The notes under the pieces were generated by a model. It was not told where the DNA came from, searched no databases, and worked only from the letters and a program-made list of their open reading frames with translations. From the NCBI GenBank assembly GCA_030550015.1, contig JAUQQG010000053.1, positions 1 to 64,000 on the forward strand: a stretch of 64,000 nucleotides of DNA, written 5' to 3'. The DNA is from a bacterium. Its GTDB lineage: Bacteria; Sysuimicrobiota; Sysuimicrobiia; Sysuimicrobiales; Thermofontiviventaceae. Below, one piece after another: positions 44,406 to 52,656 of this stretch; position 1 is the first letter of the stretch, and every line of letters starts with the position of its first letter. Position numbers and translations under genes: made by a program.

Positions 44406-45048
44406 TGTGGAGATCGGGATGGGCGGGACGATCCTGGCGATGCGCGCGGAGGGGTACGAGGTATGGATCCTCGACCTGACCGATGGGGAGCCCACACCCA
44501 TGGGTACGCCGGAGCGGCGGAGACAGGAAGCCGCGGCTGCGGCAGAGATTCTCGGGGTGAGGCGCATCACCCTCCCTCTCAAGAATCGGGAGCTCATGGA
44601 CACCGTGGAAGCGCGGAGGATGGTCGCGGAGGTGATCCGGGAGGTGCGCCCGGAGCTGCTGTTTCTCCATTACTGGGAGGATGCACACCCCGACCATGTG
44701 GCTGCCTGTCGCCTCTCTGAGGCGGGGAGGTTCTACGCCAAGCTCACCAAAGCAGGGCTGGCAGGGGAGCCATTCTATCCCAGGAGGGTCTTCCACTTCG
44801 CCGCCATCCACTATCGCCTCCACCTCAAACCCTCATTCATCCTGGATATCAGCGCCTATATCGATCAGAAGTTGGAGGCGATCCGCTGCTATGCCAGCCA
44901 GTTTAACGTGGAGCGGGGGAACATCGGCCTCCTTGAGGAGATTCGCGAGGAGAATCGTTACTGGGGTTCCCTCATTGGGTGTGCGTATGGAGAGCCCTTC
45001 GTGTGCAGGGAGGAGATCGGGTTGAGGGGGGTTGGTGCGCTGGTATGA
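44359..45048 (+). CDS. bshB1: BshB1-type LmbE/PIG-L N-acetylglucosaminyl deacetylase
   Basis: A 229-residue zinc deacetylase of the LmbE/PIG-L family. Zinc-site motifs are A12-H13-P-D15-D16 and H110-P-D-H113. FNVERGNIGLLEEI and the late GEPFVCREEIGL segment match bacillithiol BshB1, which deacetylates GlcNAc-malate. The next, overlapping gene encodes a BshC-like protein, which supports a bacillithiol or related thiol pathway. BshA is not in the window. Members of this family can also act on mycothiol conjugates or other GlcNAc compounds. Confidence 0.83.
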   Translation: MSRHARALAIGAHPDDVEIGMGGTILAMRAEGYEVWILDLTDGEPTPMGTPERRRQEAAAAAEILGVRRITLPLKNRELMDTVEARRMVAEVIREVRPELLFLHYWEDAHPDHVAACRLSEAGRFYAKLTKAGLAGEPFYPRRVFHFAAIHYRLHLKPSFILDISAYIDQKLEAIRCYASQFNVERGNIGLLEEIREENRYWGSLIGCAYGEPFVCREEIGLRGVGALV

Positions 45049-46622
45049 GCGAGGCTCCATGGATTGACGAAGTTCGCATCCCCCAGGGGCGAGGGGAGGT
45101 CCTCTGCGTCCCCCCTGCGGGGAAAGCAGGAGAGCTCCTCCAGAGAAACCCTCTGGCCACCCTGGACGTAGAAGTCCTGGGGAGGAGCCTCCCTGAGTTC
45201 CGCGAGGAACTTCAGGAGGCCGTCTTGGGGTTGGCTCGGAAGTTCATGGAATCCATAGGGGTCACAGTTCCTACTCCTCCTTGTAAGGGAGCGAGGTTTA
45301 TCCTCACAGGCCACCAGCCTGTTTTCTTCCACCCTGGGATCTGGATCAAGCACTTCCTCCTTGAGCGGCTCAGGATCTCCTTGGGAGCAATTGGCCTCAA
45401 CGTGGTGGTCGATACCGACGAGGTAGGGGAGGTCACGGTCGAGATCCCCGCGCGAAGGGAACGGTTTCGCATCGTCCGGGAAACACTCCTGCGTGCTCCC
45501 AGCGATGTCCCCTTTGAGGCCCATCGGCCTCCTTCGAGGGATGAGTGGGATGGATTCCTTGGGCGGATCGCCGCGCACCTGAATACATTGGGGAAGCCTC
45601 GCTTCAGAGAATCGTTGGACCACTTCTCAGAAGCCGCGGTATTTGTGCAGGAACGCGTCCAAACCCTGGGGGAGTTCCTGGCTGCAGCTCGCAGGCGGTA
45701 TGAACAGGGAGGAGGGTCCAGGGGGTATCTGGAGGTCCCTCTCTCCTGGATCTGCCAGCTGCCGCAGTTCTTGTGGTTTTTCCTTTCCATCGCTGTGCGT
45801 GCCCAGACCTTCGCGCGTATCACGAATGCGCATCTCGCTACCTACAGACGTCGCCATGGTCTGCGTTCCCCGGCCCATCCGTTCCCCGACCTCCTGGCCG
45901 AGGGGGAGCTCGTGGAACTTCCTTTTTGGGCCGTTCTCCAGGGCAGGCGCAGGGAGCTCTTCGCCGTCCCTGCACCTGGGGAGATTGCACTCGTTGCCGA
46001 CCGCAGTACGCTGGTTACGCTCCCGGCCGCGCCTGAGGAAGCCCTGGAGGTCCTGGTGCGTTCTGCCCTCAAGATCCGCCCCCGGGCGATTACATTGACC
46101 ATGTTCTGCCGCCTCTTCATAGCGGACCTGTTCATCCACGGTGTCGGAGGAAGTCGCTACGACGAGGTGACCGATGCTGTCATCCGTGACTTCTGGGGGA
46201 TCGCGCCGCCTCCTTACATCGTGGCATCGGCGACACTCTGGCCGGATCTCGACGGTCACGAGGAGGTGGAGGAGGAGCGCAGGCAGCTGCAGAAACGTCT
46301 CCTGGACCTCCGCCACAATCCTGACCGCCACCTTCCGAACCCCACTCCTGAGCAAGTCGCGCTCATCGAGGAGAAATGGCGGTATATCCGCTCCCTGGAG
46401 GAGGGACTCCCGCGCAAGAGGCGGAGGGAGCTGACCAGGCGGATCAGGGAGATCAACGTGCGCCTGAGCGAAGCCCTGCGGGAGGAGATTGCCGAAGTGG
46501 AGGAGAGGCTCAGCCAGCTCAAGTCCCGGTTGGAAGAGGCACAAGCAGCCACGTATCGCGGGTACCCGTACTTCTTGTTCTTCCCCCACGAGGTGGAATC
46601 GCTCGTGGATCACATGGGGTAG
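45045..46622 (+). CDS. BshC-like protein (putative cysteine-adding enzyme of a bacillithiol-type pathway)
   Basis: A 525-residue protein. The N-terminal half has a TGHQPVFFHPGIWIKH motif (from residue 88) followed by VVVDTDEVGEV. This resembles, at low identity, the TGQQPG...YK and ...EDHD pattern of BshC. The middle has ITLTMFCRLFIADLFIHGVGG and PPYIVASATLWP. The C-terminal 120 residues form a long heptad-rich coiled coil, also a BshC trait. BshC joins cysteine to GlcN-malate. The ATGA overlap with bshB supports that role, but the usual BshC residues differ enough that substrate or chemistry may differ. It also resembles uncharacterised GHQP-motif proteins. Confidence 0.6.
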   Translation: MSEAPWIDEVRIPQGRGEVLCVPPAGKAGELLQRNPLATLDVEVLGRSLPEFREELQEAVLGLARKFMESIGVTVPTPPCKGARFILTGHQPVFFHPGIWIKHFLLERLRISLGAIGLNVVVDTDEVGEVTVEIPARRERFRIVRETLLRAPSDVPFEAHRPPSRDEWDGFLGRIAAHLNTLGKPRFRESLDHFSEAAVFVQERVQTLGEFLAAARRRYEQGGGSRGYLEVPLSWICQLPQFLWFFLSIAVRAQTFARITNAHLATYRRRHGLRSPAHPFPDLLAEGELVELPFWAVLQGRRRELFAVPAPGEIALVADRSTLVTLPAAPEEALEVLVRSALKIRPRAITLTMFCRLFIADLFIHGVGGSRYDEVTDAVIRDFWGIAPPPYIVASATLWPDLDGHEEVEEERRQLQKRLLDLRHNPDRHLPNPTPEQVALIEEKWRYIRSLEEGLPRKRRRELTRRIREINVRLSEALREEIAEVEERLSQLKSRLEEAQAATYRGYPYFLFFPHEVESLVDHMG

Positions 46623-46633
46623 GGAGTGCAAGG

Positions 46634-47353
46634 ATGGTGCAGGAGGACCGAAGAGCAGTCGAGGCCCGTGGCGTGAAAAAGGCCTTCGGGCGAACTTGGG
46701 CGTTGAGGGGCGTGGACCTCGAGGTGAGGCCAGGGGAGTATCTCGCCTTGCTCGGGCCCAACGGTTCGGGGAAGACGACCCTTTTGCGGATCCTGGCCAC
46801 GCTCATCCGCCCGACGGAGGGGAACATCCGGATCTTCGGGCGTGACCCGCGCAGGGAGGGCGAGGAGTGCAGGAGGCTCCTGGGCTTCGTGGGCCATGAC
46901 TCCTTCCTCTACGGGAGCCTTTCGGTGAGCGAGAATTTGCATTTCTACGCGCGCTTGTTTGGCCTTCCTGATATCCCGGCCCGTACGAGGCAGGTCCTGG
47001 AAGCATTGGGACTTGAGCGCCGCGCCCATGACCTTGTCCGGACCCTCTCCCGAGGTCTCCAACAACGGGTCGCTATTGCGCGCGCGCTGCTTCATGATCC
47101 CATTTTGCTTCTTTTGGATGAGCCTTTCACAGGGCTGGATGCGCAGGCCAGTCGCAGTCTAGGAGAGCTGCTGGCCTCTCTCCGTCAGGAAGGGAGGGCG
47201 ATCATCATGGCGACCCATAACCTGAACGAAGGTCTCGAGGCCTGCGACCGGGCGGTGATCCTCCTCGATGGGCGCGTTGCCCGAGTGATGGAAGGTCCAG
47301 AGATACGAGGGGAGCGCCTGCGGGAGGCGTTCCTGGCTACACTGGAAAGCTGA
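46634..47353 (+). CDS. ccmA: CcmA, haem exporter ATP-binding subunit
   Basis: A 239-residue ABC ATPase. Walker A GPNGSGKT is at 41-48, signature LSRGLQQRVAIARAL and Walker B LLLDEPFTGLD. It is called CcmA from the following ccmB, ccmC, ccmD and ccmE. CcmAB with C and D releases haem-loaded CcmE for cytochrome c maturation. It begins 11 bp after the BshC-like gene. Confidence 0.9.
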   Translation: MVQEDRRAVEARGVKKAFGRTWALRGVDLEVRPGEYLALLGPNGSGKTTLLRILATLIRPTEGNIRIFGRDPRREGEECRRLLGFVGHDSFLYGSLSVSENLHFYARLFGLPDIPARTRQVLEALGLERRAHDLVRTLSRGLQQRVAIARALLHDPILLLLDEPFTGLDAQASRSLGELLASLRQEGRAIIMATHNLNEGLEACDRAVILLDGRVARVMEGPEIRGERLREAFLATLES

Positions 47354-47419
47354 AAGAGCTCCAGCAAACGTCAACATTCTTTGGCCGGGTGAAACATCTT
47401 TGCATCCTCGGAGGTATCT

Positions 47420-48094
47420 ATGGGGAGGGCGATCCTGACGTTGCTCTGGAAGGACCTGCGCGTCGAGCTCAGGACCAAGGAGATCCTGACCACCATGATG
47501 GTCCTGGCTCTGCTCATCCTTGTGATCCTGAACGTGGCCATGGGACAAAACGTCGTGACCGTCAAGCTGGCTGCATCCGGGGTCCTCTGGGTAGTCTTCA
47601 CCTTCGCTGCAACCCTGGGCCTGAGCAGGGTTTTCCTTGTCGAGAAGGAGCGGGGCCAGCTCAGCGGCATCCTCCTTGCCCCCATGGACAGGAGCGCGAT
47701 CTTCCTGGGGAAGATGATCGGGAGCACCATCCTCGTCCTCCTTGTGGAGGCCGTAGCCCTTCCTGTCTTCGTGGTGTTGTTCAACTTCCCTCTTGGGGGA
47801 CGGGTCGGTCCCCTCCTCCTTCCCCTGTTTCTGGGGACGGTTGGGTTTATTGCGGTGGAGACCCTGTTCTCGGCGATCTCGGCGCAGACACGCCTCCGGG
47901 AGATCCTCCTTCCCCTCCTGGCGTTCCCCGTGGCGATGCCGGCTCTGGTGGGAGCGGTCGGTGCGACAGCGAAGGTGCTGGATGGCCTTCCCCTTCAGTC
48001 CGCCGCGCCTGAGTTGCAACTCCTGGTGGCCTTTGATATACTCTTCGTGGCCATTGGGCTGGTTGTCTTCGAGTACGTCGTGGAGGAGGAATGA
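47420..48094 (+). CDS. ccmB: CcmB, haem exporter permease
   Basis: A 224-residue membrane protein with six hydrophobic helices. The motif EKERGQLSGILLAPMDRSAIFLGK is typical of CcmB. The 66-bp gap after ccmA contains the GACGTTTGC-type repeat in reverse orientation. Its stop overlaps the ccmC ATG (ATGA). Confidence 0.92.
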   Translation: MGRAILTLLWKDLRVELRTKEILTTMMVLALLILVILNVAMGQNVVTVKLAASGVLWVVFTFAATLGLSRVFLVEKERGQLSGILLAPMDRSAIFLGKMIGSTILVLLVEAVALPVFVVLFNFPLGGRVGPLLLPLFLGTVGFIAVETLFSAISAQTRLREILLPLLAFPVAMPALVGAVGATAKVLDGLPLQSAAPELQLLVAFDILFVAIGLVVFEYVVEEE

Positions 48095-48768
48095 TGGCCA
48101 GAGGCTTTGATGATCGGGCCATTGCCTGGATTCTCCTCGTCGCAATGGTTGTCTCCCTGTACATGGTCTTCATGTACGTCCCCACAGAACGAGAGATGGG
48201 CATCATCCAGCGGATCTTCTACTTCCATGTCCCCCTTGCGTGGATTTCCTTCCTGGCCTTCCTGATGGTATGTATCGCAGGGATTCAGTACTTGCGGCAG
48301 CGGTCCCGTTGGTGGGATGCCCTTGGTACAAGTGCCGCCGAGATCGGGGTGCTCTTTAGCACACTCGTCCTCATCACTGGTTCGATCTGGGCAAAGCCCA
48401 TTTGGGGGACGTGGTGGACGTGGGAGCCCAGGCTCGTGACCTTCCTGATCCTCTGGTTCATCTACGTGGGCTACCTCTTGTTGCGTGCCGCCGCAGGTGA
48501 TGACGAGCGGAAGGCGCGGCTCGCTGCAGTTGTAGGGATCGTGGGATTTCTAGATGTCCCCCTGGTCTTCTTCTCTGCCCGCCTCCTCCGAGGGCTGTCA
48601 CCGGTGGTGTTCACGCGCCAGGGTGCCGGCCTTGCTCCACCGATGCTGTGGACGCTTCTCGTCTCCCTGGCCACCTTCACGCTCCTCTTCGTTCTCTTGC
48701 TTCGTCAGAGGCTTTTCCTAGAGCTTGCAAGGGATGAAGTAGAATCGCTCAAGGAGCTGGTACCGTGA
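48091..48768 (+). CDS. ccmC: CcmC, haem-handling membrane protein
   Basis: A 225-residue protein with six hydrophobic helices and the tryptophan-rich motif WGTWWTWEPRLVTFLILW. The haem-binding histidine candidate is in IFYFHVPLAW. A second expected histidine in the later loop is not obvious. CcmC loads haem onto CcmE. It overlaps ccmB and ccmD at both ends (4 bp each). Confidence 0.93.
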   Translation: MMARGFDDRAIAWILLVAMVVSLYMVFMYVPTEREMGIIQRIFYFHVPLAWISFLAFLMVCIAGIQYLRQRSRWWDALGTSAAEIGVLFSTLVLITGSIWAKPIWGTWWTWEPRLVTFLILWFIYVGYLLLRAAAGDDERKARLAAVVGIVGFLDVPLVFFSARLLRGLSPVVFTRQGAGLAPPMLWTLLVSLATFTLLFVLLLRQRLFLELARDEVESLKELVP

Positions 48769-48950
48769 AGAACCTGACGCTGCTGTTCTTTGCTTATCTC
48801 ATGATCTGGATCGGCCTGTTTGCCTACCTGCTCTTTCTCATCCAGCGGGGGCTGGCGCTGTCAAGGGAGATTGCGGCGTTGAAGCAAGCGCTTGCTGCAG
48901 GGAACAAGGGCGACCCTGAGAAGAGAAAGGACCGAGGGGAGACTCCATGA
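48765..48950 (+). CDS. ccmD: CcmD-like small membrane protein
   Basis: A 61-residue protein with one membrane helix (about 5-28) and a charged cytoplasmic tail. It lies between ccmC and ccmE with a GTGA overlap. CcmD helps release haem-CcmE from CcmABC. Sequence conservation is low, so the call is by position and topology. Confidence 0.75.
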   Translation: MKNLTLLFFAYLMIWIGLFAYLLFLIQRGLALSREIAALKQALAAGNKGDPEKRKDRGETP

Positions 48951-49025
48951 GAGGGACCCCGGGCGGATGGGAAAAGACCTTTTGGAAGGGCACTGAGAAA
49001 CTCATCCGGTTGTAGGGGGGTAGCG

Positions 49026-49418
49026 ATGCGAGGGAAACGGTGGAAATTCCTGGTCGTCGTCCTGGCCATTGTGCTCGTGCTGTCGTACCTGGTGTATGCC
49101 GGGGTCCGCAGGGCTTCGGTGTACTACCTTACCGTGAGCGAGCTCCTGGTCCAGGGGAACCGGAGCATGGATCTCCCCGCCCGCGTTAGCGGGAAGGTTG
49201 TCCCTGGTTCGATCCAGTGGGACCAGCTCCGCCAGTCCCTTCGCTTCCGCATCACGGATGGGCAGAAGGTCCTCTTTGTACGCTACCAGGGTGTCGTCCC
49301 GGATATTTTCGGTGACGGCAAGGAGGTTGTGGTGGAGGGGCGCCTCAGCCCGCAAGGGGAGTTCATGGCCACAACCCTCCTGGCCAAGTGCCCCACGAAG
49401 TACGAGCCAGCGGAGTAG
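49026..49418 (+). CDS. ccmE: CcmE, periplasmic haem chaperone of the CxxxY type
   Basis: A 130-residue OB-fold protein with an N-terminal membrane anchor (about 8-26). The residue that binds haem covalently in E. coli is a histidine in HxxxY. Here the site reads C122-P-T-K-Y126, the CxxxY variant known from some archaea and delta-type proteobacteria. GIQWDQ, LRFRITDG, VRYQGVVPDIF and VVVEGRL are the usual family blocks. It passes haem to apocytochromes such as the dihaem cytochrome c encoded next. ccmF, ccmG and ccmH are not in the window. Confidence 0.92.
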   Translation: MRGKRWKFLVVVLAIVLVLSYLVYAGVRRASVYYLTVSELLVQGNRSMDLPARVSGKVVPGSIQWDQLRQSLRFRITDGQKVLFVRYQGVVPDIFGDGKEVVVEGRLSPQGEFMATTLLAKCPTKYEPAE

Positions 49419-49473
49419 ATCTCCCGGGAAGTGAAGCGGAACTGCTCATGGCGTTATAGGGCAGAAAGGAGAT

Positions 49474-49511
49474 CTCAGAAGTCCCTATTCGCCAAGGAGG
49501 GAAATCCTGAG
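49474..49511. other. Two-step hairpin between ccmE and the dihaem cytochrome gene
   Basis: CTCAG/CTGAG (5 bp) enclose TCCCT/AGGGA (5 bp) with an 11-nt loop. It sits in the 190-bp gap and is not followed by a T-run. It may be an RNA processing or attenuation element, or chance. Confidence 0.3.
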
Positions 49512-49608
49512 AGAGGTCGAATCCAGTGAGGTGTTTTTAAGTGCCCTGTTGAAATGGCTTTGGTGTACAACGAGGCGGAAGGGTGAAACAGACGGGTGAA
49601 GGGAAAGG

Positions 49609-50484
49609 ATGCGGATTCAAATCGGTCCTTTGATTGTGACGGCTCTGGCAGTGATTGTGTTGCTCCTGATTGCCTTCCCTCCCACGGTGGATTTCTCCCG
49701 GGCGCAGGTAGGTCTCAACACGCCTCTCCCGTTGTCCAGGGGGGAGCAGCGCCTTGTCCCTGGTAAGCCCTCGGCGGTCCGCGGGGAGAAGGTCTTCCAG
49801 AAACAGTGCGCCCTGTGTCATGGTCCGGAGGGACGAGGGGATGGTCCTGCGGCGAGCAAATTGGTGACGCCGGGGCGTAGCCTCCTCACCGATTTCCTGG
49901 GGGTCTTCGGGATCAAGGTCAAAGCCGAGCAGTTGCCTTCCCGCCCGGCGAACTTCCACAACCTGGACGCCCAGCGGCTCAACTCCCCCTTCCTGAACTA
50001 TGAGACGGTCACGCTGGGTCGCCCGCATACAGCGATGCCCGCGTTCGGCCCGAGAGCACCTTATGGCGTCAACAAAGGCGCCATGTTGACCGATCAGGAG
50101 CGCTGGGATGTGGTCTTCTTTGAATGGGAGTTCCAAACCTCCGCGGAGCGCCTAGCGCGAGCCAAGGAGATCTACGAGAACCGGGTGATCGAAGGGAACA
50201 CTTGCGCAAGTTGCCACGGGGTTGCTGGGGACGGCCGAGGGCCGCGGGGTGCGGAGATGGCCGGGAAATTGTGGACGTGGGCGGCGGGACGAGGGCCAGG
50301 GATTTTCACCGACATCAACCACCTGGGCCAACGAAAGCCCTCCGACCTCTTCCAGGTGATCGAGGATGGGAGTCCCAACGGCTTGATGCCCTCGTACAAG
50401 GGGAAACTCTCCGAGGATGAGATGTGGATGCTTGTGGAGTATGTCTATACCTTCGTCTACGAACCGAAAGGGCAGGTGAAGTAA
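49609..50484 (+). CDS. Dihaem cytochrome c, membrane-anchored
   Basis: A 291-residue protein with an N-terminal hydrophobic anchor (about 8-26) and two c-type haem sites, C67-ALCH and C199-ASCH. The likely methionine ligands lie in AMPAFGP (first half) and GLMPSYKGKL (second half). Each half looks like a class I cytochrome c domain. It precedes the Rieske gene by 5 bp, so it should be the cytochrome c subunit that takes electrons from the Rieske centre. Its maturation proteins (ccmABCDE) are encoded directly upstream. Confidence 0.9.
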   Translation: MRIQIGPLIVTALAVIVLLLIAFPPTVDFSRAQVGLNTPLPLSRGEQRLVPGKPSAVRGEKVFQKQCALCHGPEGRGDGPAASKLVTPGRSLLTDFLGVFGIKVKAEQLPSRPANFHNLDAQRLNSPFLNYETVTLGRPHTAMPAFGPRAPYGVNKGAMLTDQERWDVVFFEWEFQTSAERLARAKEIYENRVIEGNTCASCHGVAGDGRGPRGAEMAGKLWTWAAGRGPGIFTDINHLGQRKPSDLFQVIEDGSPNGLMPSYKGKLSEDEMWMLVEYVYTFVYEPKGQVK

Positions 50485-50489
50485 AACGG

Positions 50490-51131
50490 ATGGAAGAGCG
50501 CGTCAACCGGAGGACGTTTCTCAAACTCCTTATGGGCGTGCCGGCTTTTGGTGCCATCGCAGCAGCGCTTTCCCCGTTGCTCCGGTACCTCAAGCCCAAT
50601 CTCCCACCCTATCAGCTGAACCCGCTGACCGTTGGGGACAAACCCCATGGATCCCCGGTAGTGGCGGCAACCCTCTCGGAGCTTCGGGAGCCCTGGAGTT
50701 ACAAGTACTTTACCTTCGTCCAGCAGTATCCCCAGTACACGCCTGAAGGGTTCAAGAACGCCACCGTTCCAGGGGTCGTCATCCGCCTCCCCCGGAAGGT
50801 TGTCCTTCCCTGGGAGTGGGCGGGCGAAAAGCGGAAGGAGAGCGATATCGTCGCCTTCTCGCGCATCTGTCCCCATCTCGGGTGCATCTTCAACTACGTT
50901 CCTGAGTGGAAGGAGATCACATCTGGGTATGGAGGCTATGTTCCGCCCCCGGATCGTCGCCATGCGCTCATGGGCTGCCCATGCCATCTCAGCATCTATG
51001 ATCCTGCCGATCCCGATGTCCCAGGGAGGGTCCTCTCCGGTCCAGCGCCGCGACCTCCTCGGACCTTCCTGTTTGCGGTGAAGGAGGGGGACATTGTCAT
51101 CACCGACGTGGAGCCCGGTGGGATCGCCTAG
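50490..51131 (+). CDS. Rieske iron-sulfur protein of a cytochrome b complex (Tat signal)
   Basis: A 213-residue Rieske protein. The N-terminus NRRTFLKLLMG followed by a hydrophobic stretch is a twin-arginine signal that also anchors the protein. The 2Fe-2S ligands and disulfide lie in C127-PHLGC132 and C163-PCH166. An insert of about 30 residues between the two boxes and a rather long segment at 60-95 are noticeable. It should accept electrons from quinol at the Qo site of the cytochrome b encoded next. tatA is encoded at 57423. Confidence 0.93.
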   Translation: MEERVNRRTFLKLLMGVPAFGAIAAALSPLLRYLKPNLPPYQLNPLTVGDKPHGSPVVAATLSELREPWSYKYFTFVQQYPQYTPEGFKNATVPGVVIRLPRKVVLPWEWAGEKRKESDIVAFSRICPHLGCIFNYVPEWKEITSGYGGYVPPPDRRHALMGCPCHLSIYDPADPDVPGRVLSGPAPRPPRTFLFAVKEGDIVITDVEPGGIA

Positions 51132-51175
51132 AGGATCCCCCGAGGCGTGAAAAGCTTCCCTAGTTAGGGAGGTGG

Positions 51176-52315
51176 ATGGGAAAGTTGGGAGTCGTTGGGG
51201 AATGGATCAAAGACCGGAAGGAACACCTCGATCTCTTTGACGAGACCAACGTCCATAGACAGGGGAATCCCTTTTATCTCCTCGGCCCGATGGTGTACTA
51301 CTTCTGGCTCATCACCATCGTGAGTGGTCTCCTCCTTATGATCTGGTACGAGCCCACCACTGCCGGTGCATACAACTCCATCCTGCACATCCAGCACGAG
51401 ATCCCTCTTGGCTGGTTGATCCGCGGCCTCCACAAGTACGGCGCTGATGCCTTGATCATCGCCATTACCCTGCGCATCTACCGTATGTACTTCCTGGGGG
51501 AGTACAAGAAGCCAGGGGAGCTCTCCTGGATGATCGCGTTCGCCTCGCTGATCCTGGCGATGATTTCTGGGATCACAGGCTATCTCCTCATCTGGAACCA
51601 GCGTGCCTTCTGGGCGGCCAAGGTCGTGCTCACGGTCCCCATCTACTTTGACGAGCTCCCCCTCATTGGGCAGACGAGGTTTGGTTCCGCTATCGCTTAC
51701 ATCTTCCTCGGGGGCCCGGCCATCGGCCAGGCAACCCTCACCAGGTTCTATATGATCCATTTCAGCATCTCTGTGATTGCCCTCATCCTCACGGAGATCT
51801 TCTTCCAGCGGACCCGGCGCAAGCGGTTGAATATGTCGCTTGCAAGTGTCCTGGTCTTCTTCCTCATGCTCGCCGCGATCAGCTACCTCCTCCCAGCGGA
51901 ACTGGGGAGGAGAGCTAACCCAGACCGGACGCCCCTTCCTATTCTCTCGGACTGGTACTTCCTGGCCCTCTACCAGTTCGTCAAGTACACGCCGCCCCTG
52001 TGGGCTGGTCTTGGGCCGGGGTTGCTCATCGCCTTCGGGATGCTTGTCCCCTTTCTGGATAGGAGCAAAGGGAGACGGCCTTCGGAGCGTCCCTTCTTTA
52101 CCGTGGTGGGGATCATGGCCCTCGTCTACTTCCTTGTGTTCACAGTCCTGATTCTGTTCAATATCGCTGTCATCGAGCGCGATCCACCAATCATCCTAGC
52201 CATCACCGTCGTGGTCCTTGCACTTGGACTCCTTTGGGAGATCCGCTACCGGAGGCGACAGCTTGGACAGCTCGTGTCTTCGCCGAAGCCTGCCGAGAAC
52301 CCGGCCTCGGAGTAG
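51176..52315 (+). CDS. Cytochrome b (first of two), fused b6-IV type, lacking haem bH ligands
   Basis: A 379-residue cytochrome b with about eight helices. His86 (GLHKYGAD, helix B) and His195 (MIHFSIS, helix D) match the two haem bL ligands. The haem bH positions are not histidine: residue 100 is Arg (TLRIYRMY) and there is no His in the rest of helix D (Phe209/Phe210). Cys35 of b6-type haem ci is also absent. The Qo motif reads S258-D-W-Y261, close to PEWY/PDWY. It should still form a Qo site but cannot pass electrons to a normal haem bH. GGGAGG precedes the ATG. Confidence 0.88.
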   Translation: MGKLGVVGEWIKDRKEHLDLFDETNVHRQGNPFYLLGPMVYYFWLITIVSGLLLMIWYEPTTAGAYNSILHIQHEIPLGWLIRGLHKYGADALIIAITLRIYRMYFLGEYKKPGELSWMIAFASLILAMISGITGYLLIWNQRAFWAAKVVLTVPIYFDELPLIGQTRFGSAIAYIFLGGPAIGQATLTRFYMIHFSISVIALILTEIFFQRTRRKRLNMSLASVLVFFLMLAAISYLLPAELGRRANPDRTPLPILSDWYFLALYQFVKYTPPLWAGLGPGLLIAFGMLVPFLDRSKGRRPSERPFFTVVGIMALVYFLVFTVLILFNIAVIERDPPIILAITVVVLALGLLWEIRYRRRQLGQLVSSPKPAENPASE

Positions 52316-52339
52316 CGTAGGTCGTCCAGAGAAAACCCC

Positions 52340-52368
52340 TTGAACGATGGTGCGGTTGTGTCTATGAT
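52340..52368 (+). promoter_or_regulatory. Sigma-70-type promoter inside the cytochrome complex locus
   Basis: TTGAAC and TATGAT with a 17-bp spacer, 24 bp upstream of the first small membrane gene. It separates the cytochrome c/Rieske/cytochrome b1 genes from the cytochrome b2-ferredoxin part and would allow them to be expressed differently. Confidence 0.55.
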
Positions 52369-52391
52369 GGGGGGAGGATAGGGGAGCAAAG

Positions 52392-52652
52392 ATGTGGCGG
52401 CATCTATGGTTTTATCTCACCTTCCTGATTGCTGTTCTCGCCCTTTCTCGACTGATCGGGGCAGTGGAGGAGGCGCTGGCGAGAGGGACTGTCCAAGCAT
52501 GGGCACGTGCAGCAATCGTTGTCGCCGCCCTTTTTGTTTCCTTCCTGTACCTGGGGTTTACCCTCTACGAAGTAGATCGCAGGGCTGGAAGGGTGCGACG
52601 GCCCCTCCGGCTGTATGAGTGGTGGATCCGGGCTCGGGGAACGCAGAGGTAA
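52392..52652 (+). CDS. Small two-helix membrane protein of the cytochrome b locus
   Basis: An 86-residue protein with two hydrophobic helices (about 5-25 and 38-60) and a basic C-terminal tail. I do not recognise a family. It starts a group of three genes ending with the cytochrome b-ferredoxin fusion, which suggests an accessory subunit of that complex. Confidence 0.65.
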   Translation: MWRHLWFYLTFLIAVLALSRLIGAVEEALARGTVQAWARAAIVVAALFVSFLYLGFTLYEVDRRAGRVRRPLRLYEWWIRARGTQR

Positions 52653-52656
52653 GGAG

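Noticed and set aside
49500-49545. tRNA-like T-arm (AGGTCGAATCC) after ccmE
   Set aside because: No matching acceptor, D or anticodon arms could be drawn around it.
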